A stretch of DNA of 64,000 nt from Lachnospiraceae bacterium (GCA_017450485.1 JAFSTN010000003.1:1-64000), one strand, 5' to 3'; counted from the stretch's first letter, positions 1 through 9,114 are shown. Numbers and translations are program-made. Notes: a model not told the origin generated them from the letters alone.

Positions 1-23
1 ATGTAGCGTATAATCTCTTCCAT
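1..23 (-). CDS. start of a minus-strand gene cut by the window edge
   Basis: An ATG at 23-21 reads leftward for seven codons (MEEIIRY) before the window ends. A strong Shine-Dalgarno (AAGGAGG, plus positions 33-39) sits 9 bases upstream, which is why I call a gene start here. The product cannot be identified from seven residues. The gene lies just downstream of mtaB on the same strand and may be co-transcribed with it. Confidence 0.5.
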
Positions 24-90
24 AAAGAACATCCTCCTTAGTACAGTTGTTTTTTGCAATTCAAACCTTACCACAAGAAGGATGTTCTTT
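24..90 (-). promoter_or_regulatory. inverted repeat overlapping the RBS of the edge gene
   Basis: A perfect 12-base inverted repeat (AAAGAACATCCT at 24-35, complement at 79-90) flanks a 43-base loop. In the minus-strand transcript the 3' arm contains half of the Shine-Dalgarno and ends directly before the start codon, so pairing would hide the ribosome site. There is no U-run after the stem, so it does not look like an ordinary terminator. Confidence 0.4.
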
Positions 91-135
91 TCTGTTTAGA
101 TTTAATTGTCTAAAATTTCCGAGGAAACTTTTACG

Positions 136-1473
136 CTAGCGGCCATCCGGATCAGCCAAAAACAGTACCGTCTCCGGATCGAGAATATCCCCGAATGTGC
201 CTCTTACAAGCTGATTGGGGCGTGCCGTATCTTCAGGGACTGCCACACATATATACTCGGGTGTATGACCGGTCAGGTATCTGACACCGTCTATGATCTT
301 GTATTCCTCGGTGAGGACCACCGTACTCCGTCCCATGTGCGACCGGCGATAATCGTCCGCCAGCCTGTGTCCTAGGTCTATCAGGATCTCTGATCTGCGT
401 GCTTTCTCACGCTCGGTCAGCTGCCCCGGCATCTGTGCCGCAGGCGTTCCGGAGCGCTTCGAGTACTTGAATACATGCAGCTCGTAGAATCCGACACGCT
501 CTATGAAGCGATATGTCTCTTCGAATTCATCCCCGGTCTCCCCCGGGAACCCGACTATCACATCGGTAGTGATCGCAGGGTCATCGTACGCTAATCTGAG
601 CAGCTGCACCCTGTCATAATACTCATCGGGTGTGTAATGTCTGTTCATACGCTTAAGGACACCGACACTGCCACTCTGCATCGAGAGATGGAAATGCGGA
701 CACACCTTGGACAAACGGCTGATACCCGAAACGAAATCCGGTGTGATAATGCCCGGTTCAAGCGAACTGAGCCGGATGCGCTCCAGCCCGTCGATATCCT
801 GCAGCTTCCGGAGAAGAGGAAGCAGCTCCGAACCGCCTCTGTCAGCTCCGTATGAACTGACATGAATACCGGTTAGAACTATCTCACGACACCCGCCGCC
901 GACCATGCCGGTGACTTCGGTTATCACATCATCCTGTGTTCTGCTCCTGACACGTCCCCTCGCATAGGGGATGACACAGTAGGTGCAGAAACGGTCACAC
1001 CCGTCCTGGATCTTGACGAAATCCCGTGTCCTGTCGGAATACGTACCGACATGCATCTCCTCATAAGCCTGTTTCTCCGACATATCCCTGACACGAACCA
1101 TGGGCTTCTCCACATGCCCCGCCTCAAGCCCCGCTTCGTATGATCTGATCACTTCGAGGACGTTATTCTTTTCGTTATTGCCTATGATAATGTCGACCGA
1201 ATCGTCAGTCGTAAGAGTATCCAGACCCGTCTGAACATAGCATCCGCAGGCCACCACGATCGCATCGGGATTCGTGCTTTTGGCCTTATGCAGCATCTGC
1301 CTGCTTTTGCGATCCGCAATATTCGTTACGGAGCACGTATTTACGATGTATATATCAGCCTTTGCATCAAATGGCACAATAATATAACCATTTTGCTGCA
1401 AAATTTGTTGGATTCCTTCAGTCTCGTATGCGTTGACCTTACACCCGAGACTGCGTAATGCTACTGTTTTCAT
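136..1473 (-). CDS. mtaB: tRNA N6-threonylcarbamoyladenosine 2-methylthiotransferase MtaB
   Basis: MtaB adds a methylthio group to t6A37 of ANN-decoding tRNAs, using two [4Fe-4S] clusters and S-adenosylmethionine. The 445-residue protein has the expected order. The N-terminal methylthiotransferase domain has three cluster cysteines (C11 in SLGCKVN, C47 in NTCSVT, C78 in CGCYVQ). A radical SAM core follows with the CxxxCxxC loop in CDRFCTYCVIPYARG (around 158-172). A TRAM-like RNA-binding tail covers about 370-440. Length and the LGCKVN start fit MtaB better than MiaB or RimO. The start has no obvious Shine-Dalgarno, but it is the family's usual first residue. The gene is divergent from the HPr-like gene at 1575. 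Confidence 0.93.
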   Translation of the reverse strand: MKTVALRSLGCKVNAYETEGIQQILQQNGYIIVPFDAKADIYIVNTCSVTNIADRKSRQMLHKAKSTNPDAIVVACGCYVQTGLDTLTTDDSVDIIIGNNEKNNVLEVIRSYEAGLEAGHVEKPMVRVRDMSEKQAYEEMHVGTYSDRTRDFVKIQDGCDRFCTYCVIPYARGRVRSRTQDDVITEVTGMVGGGCREIVLTGIHVSSYGADRGGSELLPLLRKLQDIDGLERIRLSSLEPGIITPDFVSGISRLSKVCPHFHLSMQSGSVGVLKRMNRHYTPDEYYDRVQLLRLAYDDPAITTDVIVGFPGETGDEFEETYRFIERVGFYELHVFKYSKRSGTPAAQMPGQLTEREKARRSEILIDLGHRLADDYRRSHMGRSTVVLTEEYKIIDGVRYLTGHTPEYICVAVPEDTARPNQLVRGTFGDILDPETVLFLADPDGR

Positions 1474-1506
1474 GTTCAGGAAGGGTTATTTTTGTAGGGT
1501 TTTTCA

Positions 1507-1535
1507 TTGACTTTTAGATTTACAGCCTTTAGTAT
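1507..1535 (+). promoter_or_regulatory. candidate promoter of the HPr-like gene
   Basis: TTGACT at 1507-1512 and TAGTAT at 1530-1535 are 17 bases apart, upstream of a strong AAAGGAGG ribosome site and the ATG at 1575. The -10 element is a 4 of 6 match only, and an alternative TATTAT lies three bases further on. Confidence 0.4.
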
Positions 1536-1574
1536 TATAGCATAGGCTTTACACTATAAAGGAGGTAATTTCTA

Positions 1575-1805
1575 ATGAAAACAGTACAGATTTCTTTGAA
1601 TTCGATTGATAAGGTTAAGTCATTTGTTAATGACATTACCAAGTTTGATTATGATTTTGATTTAGTATCAGGCAGATATGTTATCGATGCAAAGTCTATT
1701 ATGGGTATCTTCTCACTGGATCTTTCAAAGCCTATAGATCTTAACATCCATGCAGAGGATAATGTAGACAACGTATTGGAAACATTAAAACCCTACATGA
1801 TCTGA
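1575..1805 (+). CDS. HPr-like protein lacking the phosphorylatable histidine
   Basis: This 76-residue protein has the size and alternating strand/helix pattern of HPr, the phosphocarrier of the PTS. It keeps a segment like the Ser46 region (KSIMGIFSLDLSKP, about 39-52), which HPr kinase recognises in Firmicutes. The usual GLHARPA active-site segment is absent and replaced by SIDKVKSFVND, with no histidine there. It therefore should not carry phosphate from enzyme I. A regulatory role like that of Crh is possible but unproved. It has its own AAAGGAGG ribosome site and a terminator directly downstream, so it is probably monocistronic. It is one of only three plus-strand genes in the window. A canonical HPr is encoded at 32590-32853. 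Confidence 0.75.
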   Translation: MKTVQISLNSIDKVKSFVNDITKFDYDFDLVSGRYVIDAKSIMGIFSLDLSKPIDLNIHAEDNVDNVLETLKPYMI

Positions 1806-1826
1806 TCATAAGTTGTCGAAATCAAA

Positions 1827-1856
1827 GAAAACAGGAGCGGTGCTCCTGTTTTTTTA
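1827..1856. terminator. bidirectional rho-independent terminator
   Basis: An 8-bp stem (ACAGGAGC / GCTCCTGT, 1831-1838 and 1842-1849) is followed by seven T on the plus strand. It is preceded by an A-rich run that gives U-rich RNA on the minus strand. It ends the HPr-like gene and probably also the convergent thiI gene. Confidence 0.9.
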
Positions 1857-1890
1857 TTTGCGTTTTGCGGCGCAGCGATCCGTATCATAT

Positions 1891-3081
1891 CTACTTCACC
1901 ACGATCACTTCATCGGTATCAAGCGCGGTCTTCACCAACTCGTCGATCCCTTCATCCAGATTATGCTCATGCCGCTGTATCACATCGAGCCTCGGCTTCG
2001 TCACCGGATGCTTCGCAACGAATATCGTGCAGCAATCCTCGAACGGAAGTATGGATGTATCGAAAGTTCCTATCTTCTGTGATATCTCCACAATCTCATT
2101 CTTATCAAATCCGATAAGCGGTCTGTAGACAGGTATCTCACATACCTCATCGGTACATGCAAGGCTCTGCATCGTCTGCGATGCGACCTGCCCTATCGAC
2201 TCACCGGTGATCAGTCCCATGCTGCCTGTCTCCTGCGCGATAGTCTGAGCTATGCGCATCATATATCTGCGCATGATGATGGTCAGCTCATCGTGAGGAC
2301 ATTTCTCATAGATGTACATCTGTATATCCGTGAAGTTGATCACATGCAGGTATATGGGACCCGTATATGCCGATATGATACGCGCCAGATCCACGACCTT
2401 CTGCTTCGCTCTCTCCGATGTATACGGGGGCGCATGGAAATATACCGCATCGATCTTTACACCGCGCTTGGCGACCATATATCCGGCTACGGGAGAATCT
2501 ATGCCGCCCGACAGCAGAAGCATGCCCTTTCCGCTGGTGCCTACCGGCATACCGCCGGGACCGGGGATCACTTTAGAATATATGCTGACGGTCTCGCGGA
2601 TCTCTATGTAGAGATTGATATCGGGATGATGTACGTCCACCCGGAGTTCGGGATAAGCATCAAGTATCGCCTCTCCGACGTCGGCATTTATCTCCATCGA
2701 ATCCTTGAAATAATCCTTGCGTGCGCGTCTCGCATTTACCTTGAATGACAGACCGGCGCGGTCGGGATACTCTGCTCCCATATGCTCCACGGCAGCCTTG
2801 CATATCCCTTCGAAATCGTCATCTTCCAGGCTGATGATCGGACATATGCCCACGATGCCGAATACATGTCCAAGCGCATCTATCGCCTCATCATCGTCAT
2901 ACGAAGCATCATCTTCGATATCAACATATATCCTGCCCTGAGCACGACGCACAGCATACTCATGTTCAAGCTTTCTTACGGCATATTTGATCTGCTGTAC
3001 GAGCGCTTCCTCAAACAGATGTCTGTTCTTACCCTTTAATGCGATCTCCGCATATTTGATCAGAAATGTGTGCGTCATCAC
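1891..3081 (-). CDS. thiI: tRNA 4-thiouridine synthase ThiI
   Basis: ThiI adenylates U8 of tRNA and transfers sulfur from a cysteine desulfurase; in many bacteria it also serves thiamine thiazole synthesis. The 396-residue protein has an N-terminal ferredoxin-like plus THUMP region (about 1-170) and a PP-loop ATPase motif LLLSGGIDSPVAGY (about 188-201). It lacks the rhodanese tail found in E. coli ThiI, as is usual in Firmicutes. Its ATG overlaps the stop of the upstream SGNH gene by four bases, so the two are translationally coupled. The likely sulfur donor is the desulfurase at 6601, normally the direct neighbour of thiI but here two genes away. Confidence 0.93.
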   Translation of the reverse strand: MMTHTFLIKYAEIALKGKNRHLFEEALVQQIKYAVRKLEHEYAVRRAQGRIYVDIEDDASYDDDEAIDALGHVFGIVGICPIISLEDDDFEGICKAAVEHMGAEYPDRAGLSFKVNARRARKDYFKDSMEINADVGEAILDAYPELRVDVHHPDINLYIEIRETVSIYSKVIPGPGGMPVGTSGKGMLLLSGGIDSPVAGYMVAKRGVKIDAVYFHAPPYTSERAKQKVVDLARIISAYTGPIYLHVINFTDIQMYIYEKCPHDELTIIMRRYMMRIAQTIAQETGSMGLITGESIGQVASQTMQSLACTDEVCEIPVYRPLIGFDKNEIVEISQKIGTFDTSILPFEDCCTIFVAKHPVTKPRLDVIQRHEHNLDEGIDELVKTALDTDEVIVVK

Positions 3082-4208
3082 TCAGTTGCCTGTTCTTCCT
3101 CCGACTCCTGAGCAGCTTCCATCTCTTCGATCTTTTCAACCAGAATATCGGCATACTTCGCTCTCAGCTCTTCATTCGGATGGATACCGTCCACTGTCAG
3201 TTTATCGATGGTATATCCGTCCACGCCGGACAGATTATACATGTTCAGGCTCTCAACACCGCAATCATTTGCTATACCTTCTGCCCAGTTGATGTAATCC
3301 TGATGTGTACCGAAACCGTTGTTCACCGTATGCGAGTCACCGATAAATGTTGTTCTGTCAGCACTCCAGAACTGCATATAGTATGGTGTACATACAAGTA
3401 TCTCAGCGTCGGGATACGCGGTCTGGAGTTCTTTGATTCCAAACTCAAGAGCTGACGAAAAAACATAACAGTAAGGAGCATCGCCACCGATGGGGAAATA
3501 GGACAGGAAGTCGTTCGTTCCATATTGGATGACGAAATAATCCGTCTTATAAGGATCAAGGGTTGCCATTATCTCACCCGATTTATATGGGCTGAATATC
3601 GACCGGTCGATCTTGTTTTCCAGGGCATATACAACACCCAGAAAATCCACTTCGCTCCACAGATCCAGCTGCCAGGCTTTATCATACTTGATCGCAGCTG
3701 CCGATCCTCCTATCGCAAGGTTGTATATATCGGCGTTCATTTTTCGGCCGACCTGAGCTGCAATACCTGTCTCGTCTCTGACCGAGTCGAATATCGAATC
3801 GCCCATGAATACGATCTGAAGTCTGTCCTCTACCGCGGTCTCTTCGTTTCCATGATGGTCTGCTTCCGATACAGGTATATCTATCTGATCCAGGCTGTCG
3901 GTTGTCATGACTGTAGTATCAGGCTGTTCTACCTCCCCTGAAGTTACCACCTGTGCGATCGTTTCGGGATCAGTTTTATTCGATTCGACCTCATAGGCCT
4001 TCAGTGCCTCTTCAACGGCCTGCTTCTGAAGCCGCTCAGATTCGATGCGCCACTCTTCCTGAGCTTCCTCGAGGGCAGCGGCCACTTCTTCCTCCACGGT
4101 CTTATCCGTAATACGGTACTGGCAACCGGTAAGCAGAACCAGCGACATCACCGATGCTGTCATACATGTTAATAATCGTTTTGTTTTTTTCTTGATCATT
4201 TTAGTCAC
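3078..4208 (-). CDS. SGNH/GDSL-family hydrolase lipoprotein
   Basis: This is a predicted surface lipoprotein esterase or acetylhydrolase. The N-terminus is basic, then hydrophobic, and ends in a lipobox (LLTGC, Cys about 29). Next comes a charged, Glu-rich coiled linker (about 36-125) that would hold the enzyme away from the membrane. The SGNH hydrolase domain shows FMGDSIFDS (block I, nucleophile Ser), GTNDF (block III, Asn) and VDGIHPN (block V, Asp-His). The substrate is not evident; members of this superfamily often de-acetylate cell-wall or exopolysaccharide sugars. The first codon is GTG at 4208; an ATG three codons in (4199) is an alternative. It sits between a membrane protein gene and thiI. 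Confidence 0.8.
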   Translation of the reverse strand: MTKMIKKKTKRLLTCMTASVMSLVLLTGCQYRITDKTVEEEVAAALEEAQEEWRIESERLQKQAVEEALKAYEVESNKTDPETIAQVVTSGEVEQPDTTVMTTDSLDQIDIPVSEADHHGNEETAVEDRLQIVFMGDSIFDSVRDETGIAAQVGRKMNADIYNLAIGGSAAAIKYDKAWQLDLWSEVDFLGVVYALENKIDRSIFSPYKSGEIMATLDPYKTDYFVIQYGTNDFLSYFPIGGDAPYCYVFSSALEFGIKELQTAYPDAEILVCTPYYMQFWSADRTTFIGDSHTVNNGFGTHQDYINWAEGIANDCGVESLNMYNLSGVDGYTIDKLTVDGIHPNEELRAKYADILVEKIEEMEAAQESEEEQATE

Positions 4209-4295
4209 ACTTTCATCAGATTAATAAAGAACATCATAACTATGCTATCACAGTATAAGACTTGTGATAATAGAGTTAATCCATTCTTAATAATT

Positions 4296-6524
4296 TCATT
4301 CGCTAATCTTCTTTTTCCTGCCTCCCATGAATCCGTATACAGCAAGTAATACCCACGCAATAACCGATACAAATTCCGCAATCCTCCAAAGTACCGGCTC
4401 TCTGTATTCTATGTTGACAACGCCTTCGTTTTTATCCGGAAGCTCAACTCTGATCCTGTAGTTGTCTCCGTCGGATACGGTCAGCTCAACACCGTCACAA
4501 TAAGCATGGTAACCCTTGTAATCCAGGATGGGGGGCTCTATATATGAGTCTCCGCCTCCCGCACCCGAAAAAGCAATTTCACACGAAGGCATGGCACACC
4601 CGGTCATAACAGCTGTGACGCCCTCTCCGGAAGTGTAAATATCCCGATCTACGAGAACATCTCTGGTCATTCCCTGTATCCAGTACATCGTGTCCTTATC
4701 AATCATCGGAGAAGCAATATGATCCGAGTTCATCGCAGTGATGCATATATCGTTCTGACTGACACGATCCGACACAAATCCGAATGCCATGGTCACTGTG
4801 ATAACCAACAGCAATGAACAGCCCAGGACGTAATACTGTATGTTCTTTTCCCACAGATACTTAAGGAGAAAGACGCCCGCGATCGTAAGAGAAAGTGTGG
4901 TTACGACCAGATATCTCCACGGAAACTGAACTCTGCCTATGATCCTCCCGACAAAAGTCAATCTTCTGGCTATGAAATCATACGGGAAATAGCATGTCGA
5001 CATCCAGAGCGAAACAACAGCCGTAGCACTGCAGATACCAAATATCAGCTTATACCTGCACTCCCTGTCAACAAGCAGAACCATAAGACAGCCAAACAGT
5101 ACGAAAAGCAGACCTATCCCCATCCCCAGCGGCATATCTTCGTATATACCTATCGAGTCCGTGATAGCCTTGGATCCGAGCAGCATATTTCCTGTGGTGG
5201 AAAAAAGCTGTGACCAATACGCACCCTGTGTCTGGATATTGATCGTCTGATCCTCGACCGCCAGATCATGAGACAAATAATAATCCACCATGGGAATAAT
5301 AAAGGCAAGGTTCGCCGCAAATGCCACGGCAGCCGATTTGAGAATAAGAAGGATCCGGGCTGGTGACAGAACCCTTCTGATCAGGATCAAACCGATCACC
5401 ACCAGGAAAACGGTGATGATGATAGAGCTGAGCATATGTGTCTGGATCACACCGAAGTAGCCGGTCACAAGAACGAGAAAGGCCCTGCGGTCCGACTCAC
5501 TGTCGTCCGTATCATGACGGGAAAAGACTTCAAAAAAGCCCAGTGCTATCAACGGAAGGAATGCCATGGCAGCGTACTCCCCTGCCGCGGCTCTCAGATA
5601 GACGTCGTTCAACCTCCATGCAGAAAGCGTGTACAGGACAGATCCGGCAAATCCGATGTTCATATTGCCCGTCATCCTGCTGAATGCATAGCAGGAAATG
5701 ATCGCTGTCAGAAGCGAGATATAACCCACATAGAAAACATAGCATTGCCATAAGGGCAGTCCCATCATATGCAGGATCGCGGACGGATATAAAAACAAAT
5801 CTCCATACATTATTCCCAGCGGATATCCGTAATCATTGGCAAAATCCATGTACATACGCACCGGGAAATGACCTGATCTGATTCCGTCGGCTATACCTGC
5901 AATTCTGGTAAGATGAAAATCCGCATCCTGTCCGCCCGGGAGATATCCCTGCATAAATCCGAACATGGAAACGAACCACAGCAGAATAATGCCCATAAAC
6001 AGCAATTTCTTATTCCGCTCTGTTTCTTTATCAAGAACTGCGTAAACAAAAGCCGCAATACCATATATGATCAGAGCCGCAAACATGATCTTCAGGGCAT
6101 TATATGTCGCCGACATCATTCTTCTGCGGACTATCACAACATTTTCCACGAAAAATGCCGCATCCTCCTGTACGGGGAGAATAGATACCGAGATGCTGAC
6201 TCCATCCTGATCAACACGGAACAACGATGCAGCATGATTGGTATAATCCGGCATAAAGGCAATGGAATGGTCAACACTCCACAGATCCCTCTCTCCCTCA
6301 GGAATAACCTGGATCATCCCATAGCAATCGGATACATAATCCACCTCGATCGCATAGATTCCGGGACTGTATTCAACGGACTCCATTGTGTTTCCGTCAC
6401 CTTCGTATACCGTTTCTTCCGATGAGACGGAAAATCCGACTACTGCCGTCAGCAGAGCAATAAGCAAGGCGCTGCACAAATATAGCAAACTGAAGTTTCT
6501 AAATCTGAGAAGTTTTCCTATCAT
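4296..6524 (-). CDS. large polytopic membrane protein, GT-C-like
   Basis: This 742-residue protein has a membrane segment near 12-31, an extracytoplasmic domain (about 35-135), about ten further membrane segments up to residue 560, a second extracytoplasmic domain, and a final membrane segment before a basic tail (GGRKKKISE). After the third membrane segment is GGQDADFHLTRI, an acidic Asp/His/Arg motif in the first large outer loop. Polyprenol-dependent GT-C glycosyltransferases carry catalytic Asp residues in this place. The layout resembles YfhO-type proteins that add sugars to envelope polymers, but I cannot name the substrate. It is next to the SGNH lipoprotein gene, so a shared cell-envelope role is likely. 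Hydrophobicity is clear; the enzymatic role is inference. Confidence 0.6.
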   Translation of the reverse strand: MIGKLLRFRNFSLLYLCSALLIALLTAVVGFSVSSEETVYEGDGNTMESVEYSPGIYAIEVDYVSDCYGMIQVIPEGERDLWSVDHSIAFMPDYTNHAASLFRVDQDGVSISVSILPVQEDAAFFVENVVIVRRRMMSATYNALKIMFAALIIYGIAAFVYAVLDKETERNKKLLFMGIILLWFVSMFGFMQGYLPGGQDADFHLTRIAGIADGIRSGHFPVRMYMDFANDYGYPLGIMYGDLFLYPSAILHMMGLPLWQCYVFYVGYISLLTAIISCYAFSRMTGNMNIGFAGSVLYTLSAWRLNDVYLRAAAGEYAAMAFLPLIALGFFEVFSRHDTDDSESDRRAFLVLVTGYFGVIQTHMLSSIIITVFLVVIGLILIRRVLSPARILLILKSAAVAFAANLAFIIPMVDYYLSHDLAVEDQTINIQTQGAYWSQLFSTTGNMLLGSKAITDSIGIYEDMPLGMGIGLLFVLFGCLMVLLVDRECRYKLIFGICSATAVVSLWMSTCYFPYDFIARRLTFVGRIIGRVQFPWRYLVVTTLSLTIAGVFLLKYLWEKNIQYYVLGCSLLLVITVTMAFGFVSDRVSQNDICITAMNSDHIASPMIDKDTMYWIQGMTRDVLVDRDIYTSGEGVTAVMTGCAMPSCEIAFSGAGGGDSYIEPPILDYKGYHAYCDGVELTVSDGDNYRIRVELPDKNEGVVNIEYREPVLWRIAEFVSVIAWVLLAVYGFMGGRKKKISE

Positions 6525-6600
6525 AATTCACGTCCATTAAATCAAAGAATAAAACAACAGCTACAACAACCGATACGGGTAAAAAATATATCCGGCCGTA

Positions 6601-7758
6601 TCAATGGCGGGTGAAACGTCGAAGCGTGGGCAGCAGATCCGTCAGCATCGACAGAGTATAATCAATTTCTTCACGAGTGGTAAATGTCGACATGCTGAAG
6701 CGGATCGTTGAATCGAGCAGATCCTTACGCAGCCCGATCGCTGTCAATGTAGCCGATACATGAGGTCTGTTCGATGCACAGGCGCTTCCCGCCGATACAT
6801 ATATGCCCTTATCCTCGAGTGAATGAAGCAGGACTTCACTCCTGACCCCCTCGAAAGAAGCACTGATGATATGAGGTGCACCTTCGGCAGTACTGTTCAC
6901 CGATACACCATCGATCCTGATGAGTTCGTCGGTGAAGTATTTCTTCAGCTCATACATACGCTGTCTGTCATCCGACAGATTTGCATAAGACTTCCGGGCA
7001 GCCAGAGCCATTCCGTATATACCGGCAACATTCTCGGTACCGGACCGCATACCCTTCTGCTGACCGCCACCGTATATGATCGGATCGATGCGTGTTTTGT
7101 CCTTGATATACAGGAATCCCACACCTCTGGGACCGTGAAATTTATGGGCGCTCACACTCATCAGGTCGATATTAAGCTTCTTCGGTATGATCGTGTCTTT
7201 TGCATAACCCTGCACGGCATCCACATGAAAAATGCAGTCGGGGTTTTTCTTTTTGATCAATGCTCCCGCTGCCTCTATCGGCTGAAGTGAACCTATCTCA
7301 TTATTCGTATGCATGATCGACACGAGTATAGTATCGGGACGTATGAGAGACTCAAGTTCATTCAGATCAATGATTCCGTTCGCATCGGTCCCCAGATATG
7401 AAACCTCGCAGCCTTCCTTTTCCAGGCAGGCACAGGGCTCGAGGATCGCAGGATGCTCGATCCTTGTCGTGATGATATGCTTACCCGCGCGACGTCTCGC
7501 ATGAGCGACACCGAAAACGGCCATGTTATCCGACTCGGTCCCTCCCGAAGTATATAATATCTCGGACGGCTTGCACTTAAGTGTGCCCGCCAGTATTTCC
7601 GTTGCTTCAGTCAGTTTCTGCTCGGCGTTTACACCAAGCATATGCATGCTGGAGGGATTGCCGTAGCTTTCCTCCATGATATGTTTTACGGCTTCCGCAA
7701 CTTCAGGAAAAGGCGCGGTAGTTGCGGAATTATCGAGATAGATTTCTTTCTCACTCAT
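6601..7758 (-). CDS. cysteine desulfurase (NifS/IscS type)
   Basis: This PLP enzyme removes sulfur from cysteine to give alanine and an enzyme persulfide. The 385-residue protein begins with IYLDNSATTAPFPEV, typical of the class. It has the PLP lysine in SAHKFHGPRGVGF (about 202-214) and the sulfur-carrying cysteine in SAGSACASNRP (about 322-332). The short active-site loop is of the NifS/IscS group rather than SufS. In many Firmicutes this desulfurase is paired with thiI to thiolate tRNA; thiI is here at 1891, two genes downstream. The gene follows rsmE after a 5-base gap and so belongs to the tail of the heat-shock/prmA gene chain. Confidence 0.92.
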   Translation of the reverse strand: MSEKEIYLDNSATTAPFPEVAEAVKHIMEESYGNPSSMHMLGVNAEQKLTEATEILAGTLKCKPSEILYTSGGTESDNMAVFGVAHARRRAGKHIITTRIEHPAILEPCACLEKEGCEVSYLGTDANGIIDLNELESLIRPDTILVSIMHTNNEIGSLQPIEAAGALIKKKNPDCIFHVDAVQGYAKDTIIPKKLNIDLMSVSAHKFHGPRGVGFLYIKDKTRIDPIIYGGGQQKGMRSGTENVAGIYGMALAARKSYANLSDDRQRMYELKKYFTDELIRIDGVSVNSTAEGAPHIISASFEGVRSEVLLHSLEDKGIYVSAGSACASNRPHVSATLTAIGLRKDLLDSTIRFSMSTFTTREEIDYTLSMLTDLLPTLRRFTRH

Positions 7759-7763
7759 CAGAT

Positions 7764-8510
7764 CTATTCCTCAAAGATATATGTCAGCCATGCAAGTATG
7801 GCAACGGGAGCAGTCTCTGTGCGCAGGATCCGATTACCGAGTGTGATGATATGAGCGCCGGCCTCTGCCGCACGCTCCACCTCGGAGACATCAAAGCCGC
7901 CTTCCGGACCGATAAATATACCTATTGATCCCGCCTGCGACTCCTTCAATGAAGTCAGGATACGACGCGTCTCCTCCATGCCGGTCTCAAGCTCATAGGG
8001 AAGCAATATCGCATCGCATCCCGCTGCGTCCTGCACTGCCTCGTCGTATGTCATCGGAGCGGACACTTCGGGGACCATTCCGCGCTTGCTCTGTGTGGCT
8101 GCCGAAGCAGCGATCGCATTCCAGCGGGCGAGTTTCTTATCTGTTCTCTCCGCGGAAAGTTTGACCACACTTCTCTTCATCGCAACGGGAACTATGCGGC
8201 ATGCTCCCATCTCAACCGCCTTCTGTATCACGAACTCGAATTTATCGGATTTGGGTAATCCCTGATACAGGGTAATCTTCACGGGCAGTTCCCGCGACTC
8301 GGATTGAACATCATCTATGATGCATACCACACTCTCCGCATCTGCCACGTCTATGCTGCAGATATAAGTAAGTCCCGATGTCTGCTCGACCAGCTGCACT
8401 TTCTCGCCGCGACGCAGCCTCAGCACATTGGTCATATGATTGACTTCGGGACCCGTGATCGTGATCCGATCGCCTTTTATACATGATGCATCTATGAAAA
8501 ACTGGTCCAT
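7764..8510 (-). CDS. rsmE: 16S rRNA m3U1498 methyltransferase RsmE
   Basis: RsmE methylates N3 of U1498 in the 30S subunit. The 248-residue protein has an N-terminal PUA-like domain (HMTNVLRLRRGEKVQL, about 25-40) and a C-terminal SPOUT fold. The SAM-binding knot is visible as IGPEGGFDVSEVE and ITLGNRILRTETA (about 198-236). Length and both signatures fit the family well. It lies in the usual place downstream of prmA, here separated from it by a VanZ-like gene. Confidence 0.93.
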   Translation of the reverse strand: MDQFFIDASCIKGDRITITGPEVNHMTNVLRLRRGEKVQLVEQTSGLTYICSIDVADAESVVCIIDDVQSESRELPVKITLYQGLPKSDKFEFVIQKAVEMGACRIVPVAMKRSVVKLSAERTDKKLARWNAIAASAATQSKRGMVPEVSAPMTYDEAVQDAAGCDAILLPYELETGMEETRRILTSLKESQAGSIGIFIGPEGGFDVSEVERAAEAGAHIITLGNRILRTETAPVAILAWLTYIFEE

Positions 8511-8523
8511 CTACACAGACTCC

Positions 8524-9093
8524 TTATGTCCGAAATGCCCGGCCATCGCCGGACTTGTGTCCGAAATGTCTGATCACGATCCGCAGGATAACCGCTGTCA
8601 GAACGATAGCAATCAGTGCTCCGCTCACATCTATGACCACATCCCTGACCTCACCGCTCCGTCCGTCGACGAACGTCTGGTGAAGTTCATCGGAACATGC
8701 ATATACGAGACATATCAAAAAGGCGATCACGCCCCTTCCTGACATATATATATAATGCCGGAATCCGGAGCGTGCCGCGTCCTCCTCCGTCGACCCGTCT
8801 ACATATCTCCACGCATCACAGGCGGTTCCGACAAGCAGTCCCAACACGGCAAATTCGGCCATATGAGCAAGCTTGCGCACGGCTTTCTCAATGGACCTCG
8901 ATACACCAAGAATGCGATCCTCATCCCAGCCAAGGTGCATCAGATCATTAAATGAGCTCACGATATCGAAGCTGACGGATCTGCTGGTCTGCATCGATAC
9001 TTCAGCCGGAGCGGACGAATATGAAAATATCCTTACCATCCAAATGACCGCAAGCACCGCTGCGATCACTCTGACTACTGTGTTTATCCTCAT
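8524..9093 (-). CDS. VanZ-like membrane protein
   Basis: This small membrane protein of 189 residues has four hydrophobic segments (about 7-24, 78-93, 117-136, 158-178). It carries the family signature CSDELHQTFVDGRSGEVRD around 135-153. VanZ-like proteins are widespread in Firmicutes; the founding member gives low-level teicoplanin resistance, but the biochemical role of most members is unknown. It sits between prmA and rsmE, where VanZ-like genes are an occasional insertion. Nothing suggests a glycopeptide resistance cluster here. Confidence 0.85.
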   Translation of the reverse strand: MRINTVVRVIAAVLAVIWMVRIFSYSSAPAEVSMQTSRSVSFDIVSSFNDLMHLGWDEDRILGVSRSIEKAVRKLAHMAEFAVLGLLVGTACDAWRYVDGSTEEDAARSGFRHYIYMSGRGVIAFLICLVYACSDELHQTFVDGRSGEVRDVVIDVSGALIAIVLTAVILRIVIRHFGHKSGDGRAFRT

Positions 9094-9114
9094 AATACTG
9101 TGGACATTCCGACT

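Noticed and set aside
8524..9093. Glycopeptide resistance gene vanZ
   Set aside because: It matches the broad VanZ-like family only. No vanA, vanH or vanX is nearby and its genomic place is a housekeeping operon.
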